Of a stretch of 64,000 nucleotides of DNA, positions 61,581 through 64,000 are shown in pieces; positions within the stretch are counted from its first letter, which is position 1; each line of letters begins with the position of its first letter. The position numbers and the translations under genes were made by a program. This DNA comes from Diplonema papillatum (Eukaryota; Euglenozoa; Diplonemea; Diplonemida; Diplonemidae), in the NCBI GenBank assembly GCA_030068145.1, contig JAPJBO010000362.1, forward strand, positions 62,001 through 126,000, in the 5' to 3' direction. Under the pieces are notes generated by a model, which was not told the origin of the DNA, did no database searches, and saw only the letters and a list, made by a program, of their open reading frames with translations.

Positions 61581-62672
61581 TCAGAAGAAGGCGTCGTATC
61601 GATGGTCGTCGGCCGGGCAGTGCTCTTTGATGTGCTGCTTTATGAGCTGCAGCGGCAGCTTGCGGACGGAGCCGAGGCGGCGCACGGGCGCCACCGGCAC
61701 TAGCGCGTTCCACTGGATGGCCCCCGTCTTCGACTTCGAGATGCGCGGGTGCAGGTACAGCGGCGCAGGGTCCGCCGGGTGGATCGAGATTTTGATGATG
61801 CAGTGGTTCGGAATCGGCCGCTCGCACTCCGCGTCGGAGAAGATCGGCACGAACGACACGTGCAGGTCCTCCTTGGTCAGCCGGGGGTGGATCGTCAGCA
61901 GGGCCCTGGACGCAAGGTATAGAAGAGAGCTGCGCTGCCGATACGTCAGAGTGACCCCCATCACTCTCCCGTTGGTGTCTTCCACCCCGAGGTACAGAAC
62001 GCCGTTTTTGGCGATCGGCGAGTTTAGCATCGCGACCACGTTTTCGACCAGGATCACCTCGAAGAACGGCGAGACTTTCTTGCAGAGCCAGTGCCCGTCG
62101 GGAAAGCTCGGGCAGAGCTGCCGAATGAGCGCCGAAAACGGCTGGTCGCACTTTTCGCGCGCGTCGTCGGTCCAGTTGCGGTGTGCTGCGACGTGGGCGG
62201 AGAGTTGGGTCTGCTCGCCCTGGAGCTGCGTCTGGGGGGTCTTCCAGGCCCGGGCGATTTCGGGCAGCGGGGCGCGGGGCTGGTGGCGCCAGCGGTTGCT
62301 GCGCTTGAGGAAGAAGTCCTGGGGCTGCTCGAAGAGGCCGTTGTATGACGGGAAGTTGCGGAGGAACCCGCACTCCTTGAACTCGACGCGGTGGTCCTCG
62401 TCGAACGGCAGGTTGGCGTGGAGCGTCAGCTTGTCGCCGCTGAGGTTCGGCGTCGTCGGGACCACGAAGTCGGCCGCGTCCTGGCTCGGCGGCTGGTCCC
62501 AGTCCCGCCCGTTGTCGGCCGCCGCCCCGGCCGGCCCCAGCAGCCCCTTCCCCTCCTCCATGCGCGGCGCGCTGCAGTTCGGGCATACCGCGCCGCCGCC
62601 CTGCCCCTTGCACATCCGGCAGCACCACTCCCACTCATCGTGGTGCCGCACCTGGCTGCGCGGCCGCTTCAT
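61581..62672 (-). CDS. Schlafen/AlbA_2-like protein with a short zinc finger
   Basis: 363 residues from the ATG at 62,672. That start is preferred over the ATG ten codons earlier because the upstream copy at 62.9-63.1 kb keeps only this one. A W-x-CxxC(x8)CxxC finger lies at 16-33 (RanBP2-like). VEFKECGF near residue 98 and, after a long insert, VVAMLNS..KNGVLYLGVED (about 220-245) followed by GRVMGV match the EFK and N(x)GG(x)LxxGV(x)D signatures of the AlbA_2/Schlafen divergent ATP- or nucleic-acid-binding domain. A C-terminal part contains LHVSFVPIF and IIKISIHPAD strands. Function in this organism is unknown; the family includes RNA-cleaving and DNA-binding proteins. No intron is needed, and the stop is TGA. 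Confidence 0.72.
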   Translation of the reverse strand: MKRPRSQVRHHDEWEWCCRMCKGQGGGAVCPNCSAPRMEEGKGLLGPAGAAADNGRDWDQPPSQDAADFVVPTTPNLSGDKLTLHANLPFDEDHRVEFKECGFLRNFPSYNGLFEQPQDFFLKRSNRWRHQPRAPLPEIARAWKTPQTQLQGEQTQLSAHVAAHRNWTDDAREKCDQPFSALIRQLCPSFPDGHWLCKKVSPFFEVILVENVVAMLNSPIAKNGVLYLGVEDTNGRVMGVTLTYRQRSSLLYLASRALLTIHPRLTKEDLHVSFVPIFSDAECERPIPNHCIIKISIHPADPAPLYLHPRISKSKTGAIQWNALVPVAPVRRLGSVRKLPLQLIKQHIKEHCPADDHRYDAFF

Positions 62673-62879
62673 TGGCTCCTCTTCTTTATAGTACCACGAC
62701 AATCAACGCGGGTTGCCCTTCCGTACAGTGCTATTCCGCAGGCTAAACTGTCTCCGTTCCTCTTTTTCTTCCAAATGCCGGCTAGAGTGTGCTTTCACGG
62801 AAACGAGACCGGCATCGCTGGGGTTGTTTTCTTTTTTTTATGTCGTCCTGTTTTCACCCTTCCCCAACCGCCTGGAGGT

Positions 62880-63112
62880 TTAACGGCTGTTGTTTTGGAA
62901 ATTCTTCGGACAGTGTCGCGTCTTGTCCGCGGCTGGTCCCAGTCCCGCCCGTTGTCGGCCGCCGCCCCGGCCGGCCCCAGCAGCCCCTTCCCCTCCTCCA
63001 TGCGCGGCGCGCTGCAGTTCGGGCATACCGCGCCGCCGCCCTGCCCCTTGCACATCCGGCAGCACCACTCCCACTCATCGTGGTGCCGCACCTGGCTGCG
63101 CGGCCGCTTCAT
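62880..63112 (-). pseudogene. broken copy of the 5' end of the Schlafen-like gene
   Basis: From the ATG at 63,112 the minus strand repeats the first 57 or so codons of the gene almost exactly (through NGRDWDQP). It then drifts (RTRRD in place of PSQDAAD) and enters unrelated sequence. The sequence upstream is also duplicated: GGGCAACCCGCG..GATTGT and AAAGAAGAGGAGC occur before both starts, as does AGTGTGCTTTCACGGAAACG further upstream. It could still serve as an alternative first exon, but no good donor is seen. Confidence 0.8.
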
Positions 63113-63382
63113 TCGCTTCCCAGTTGCTCCTCTTCTTTGTAGCACCAACAATCTCGCGGGTTGCCCTTGCAGGTTTCTATGCTCTCTCCCCTCTCTTTTT
63201 TTTAGAGTAGAGTCTCCGAGTGACTGACGGCTTTTTTTCTCTGTTCCTCTTTTCTTCAGATGCCGGCTAGAGTGTGCTTTCACGGAAACGAGACCGGCAT
63301 CGCTGGGATTGTTTTCTAGACTGTTTCTTGTAGTAAGCGGTCGGTTTTTTGAAGTCTCCGTTTGACTTGTGAGGCGAGGGGG

Positions 63383-63755
63383 GATTGCAAGAACGTGCTT
63401 GAAATGGATATGTGCTCAACACCGCACTGGTCCCGTCTGCGCCGTGTTTCGGTAATTAAGCCACGGACACATAACATGCAGGGTCAAAACCTTGTGTCTT
63501 TTTGAAAATGGCAAAAAAAAAAAAATCCGGAAAATTTTTGGGTTTTTTGAATTTTAAAAGTTTGGAACAAACTCTGCAGTAATTTTTAAGGAAGTTGAGC
63601 ATTTTTTTTTGTTTCCAAACTTTTGGGGTCCATCGGCCCCGCGGGAGCGTTTTAAAAAGACACAAGGTTTTGACCCTGCATGATAAGGCGGACCATCATC
63701 AGCGCGGAACCTGAGTGTCTGCAGACAGGACTGCGGTGTGAGTCTGGCTGGTGAG
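63383..63755 (+). repeat. family B repeat split by element D3
   Basis: The left half ends at GCCACGGACACATAA (63,474) and the right half resumes at ATAAGGCGGACCATCATC (63,683). In intact family B copies these are continuous. Confidence 0.85.
63475..63682. mobile_element. family D element, copy D3 (208 bp)
   Basis: Inverted ends CATGCAGGGTCAAAACC..., with a 4-bp duplication ATAA at 63,471-63,474 and 63,683-63,686. The target is a family B repeat whose empty version reads GACACATAAGGCGG at 16,749. It is non-coding and AT-rich. Confidence 0.92.
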
Positions 63756-63809
63756 GCGAGGGGGGAAGGGGGGGGCTTCCTTTTGTGCTGTTAGAGCAGG
63801 TTTTCTTTT

Positions 63810-63945
63810 TTTTGTACAAGCACCTGCTTTGTAGGAAATACTTGGAGGAGCTGCAAAAGATCAAAAGAGGTAAATGTGCTGTAGCCCACACGAAACACAG
63901 GTGAATCTGGGTTCAGTGGCGGGCGTAAGCGTTCAACAGAAAATG
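63810..63945 (+). repeat. family F dispersed repeat
   Basis: AAGCACCTGCTTTGTAGGAA, GATCAAAAGAGGTAAATG, TAGCCCACACGAAACACAGG and GTGGCGGGCGTAAGCG. The element is shortened at its 3' side, and the window ends soon after. Confidence 0.65.
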
Positions 63946-64000
63946 CAAGCAACTCGACAGGTCGGGCGCGGTAAGTTGGGTGAAGAGGGTGGTCGGGACT

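Overview
The window is nuclear DNA of a eukaryote with a repeat-rich genome. Its genes have spliceosomal introns with GT..AG borders, and the products include enkurin (an axonemal protein, so the organism probably has a flagellum or cilium), a mitochondrial succinate dehydrogenase assembly factor (SDHAF2), an AMMECR1-family protein and a very large multidomain ubiquitin/SUMO-like protein. GC-rich exons with polyQ and polyA tracts sit in a background of TG microsatellites, inverted-repeat elements and tandem arrays. A protist (alga or alga-like lineage) is the likeliest source, but I cannot place it further from sequence alone. TAA, TAG and TGA all end recognisable genes, so the genetic code looks standard.

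Layout. 1-3.7 kb: repeats only. 3.76-4.44 kb (-): enkurin exon. 4.5-13 kb: no gene recognised; family A, B and C repeats, minisatellites, four TG arrays of up to about 420 bp and a decayed 18S rRNA piece. 13.2-16 kb: a basic CCDC137-like gene (-), a tandem array running into its 3' end, and a broken copy of its 5' end upstream. 16-20.7 kb: repeats. 20.74-21.0 kb (-): a small secreted cysteine-containing peptide. 21.6-22.5 kb: two nested terminal-inverted-repeat elements. 23.3-24 kb (-): an AMMECR1-family gene, again with an array on its stop codon. 24.4-25.5 kb: a satellite of ten units of about 125 bp. 25.6-27.7 kb: a 5'-truncated non-LTR retrotransposon inside a small foldback element. 28-37 kb: inverted-repeat elements, three tandem arrays and a 28S rRNA fragment.

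37.99-54.23 kb (-): one gene in at least three exons. Its product of about 2,500 residues combines a C6H2-type zinc finger, a BIR domain, a RanBP2-type zinc finger, five ubiquitin/SUMO-like folds, a PUB-like domain, a possible membrane hairpin, a polyQ coiled coil and two further coiled-coil exons. Its first intron is about 8 kb and holds a complete-looking non-LTR retrotransposon on the opposite strand. That element encodes ORF1, then one in-frame TAG, then an ORF2 with OTU protease, endonuclease/exonuclease/phosphatase (EEP), reverse transcriptase, RNase H and a Cys/His-rich tail, and it lies between CA microsatellite tracts.

54.3-64 kb: an 18S rRNA fragment, palindromic elements, SDHAF2 (-), a G-run-bordered inverted-repeat element, and a Schlafen/AlbA_2-like gene (-) flanked by broken partial copies of its 3' and 5' ends.

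The host genes do not form an obvious pathway. The main story is mobile DNA: nested insertions with target-site duplications that can be read against empty sites in the same window, partial gene duplications, and an unusual retrotransposon in the intron of an equally unusual ubiquitin-like gene.
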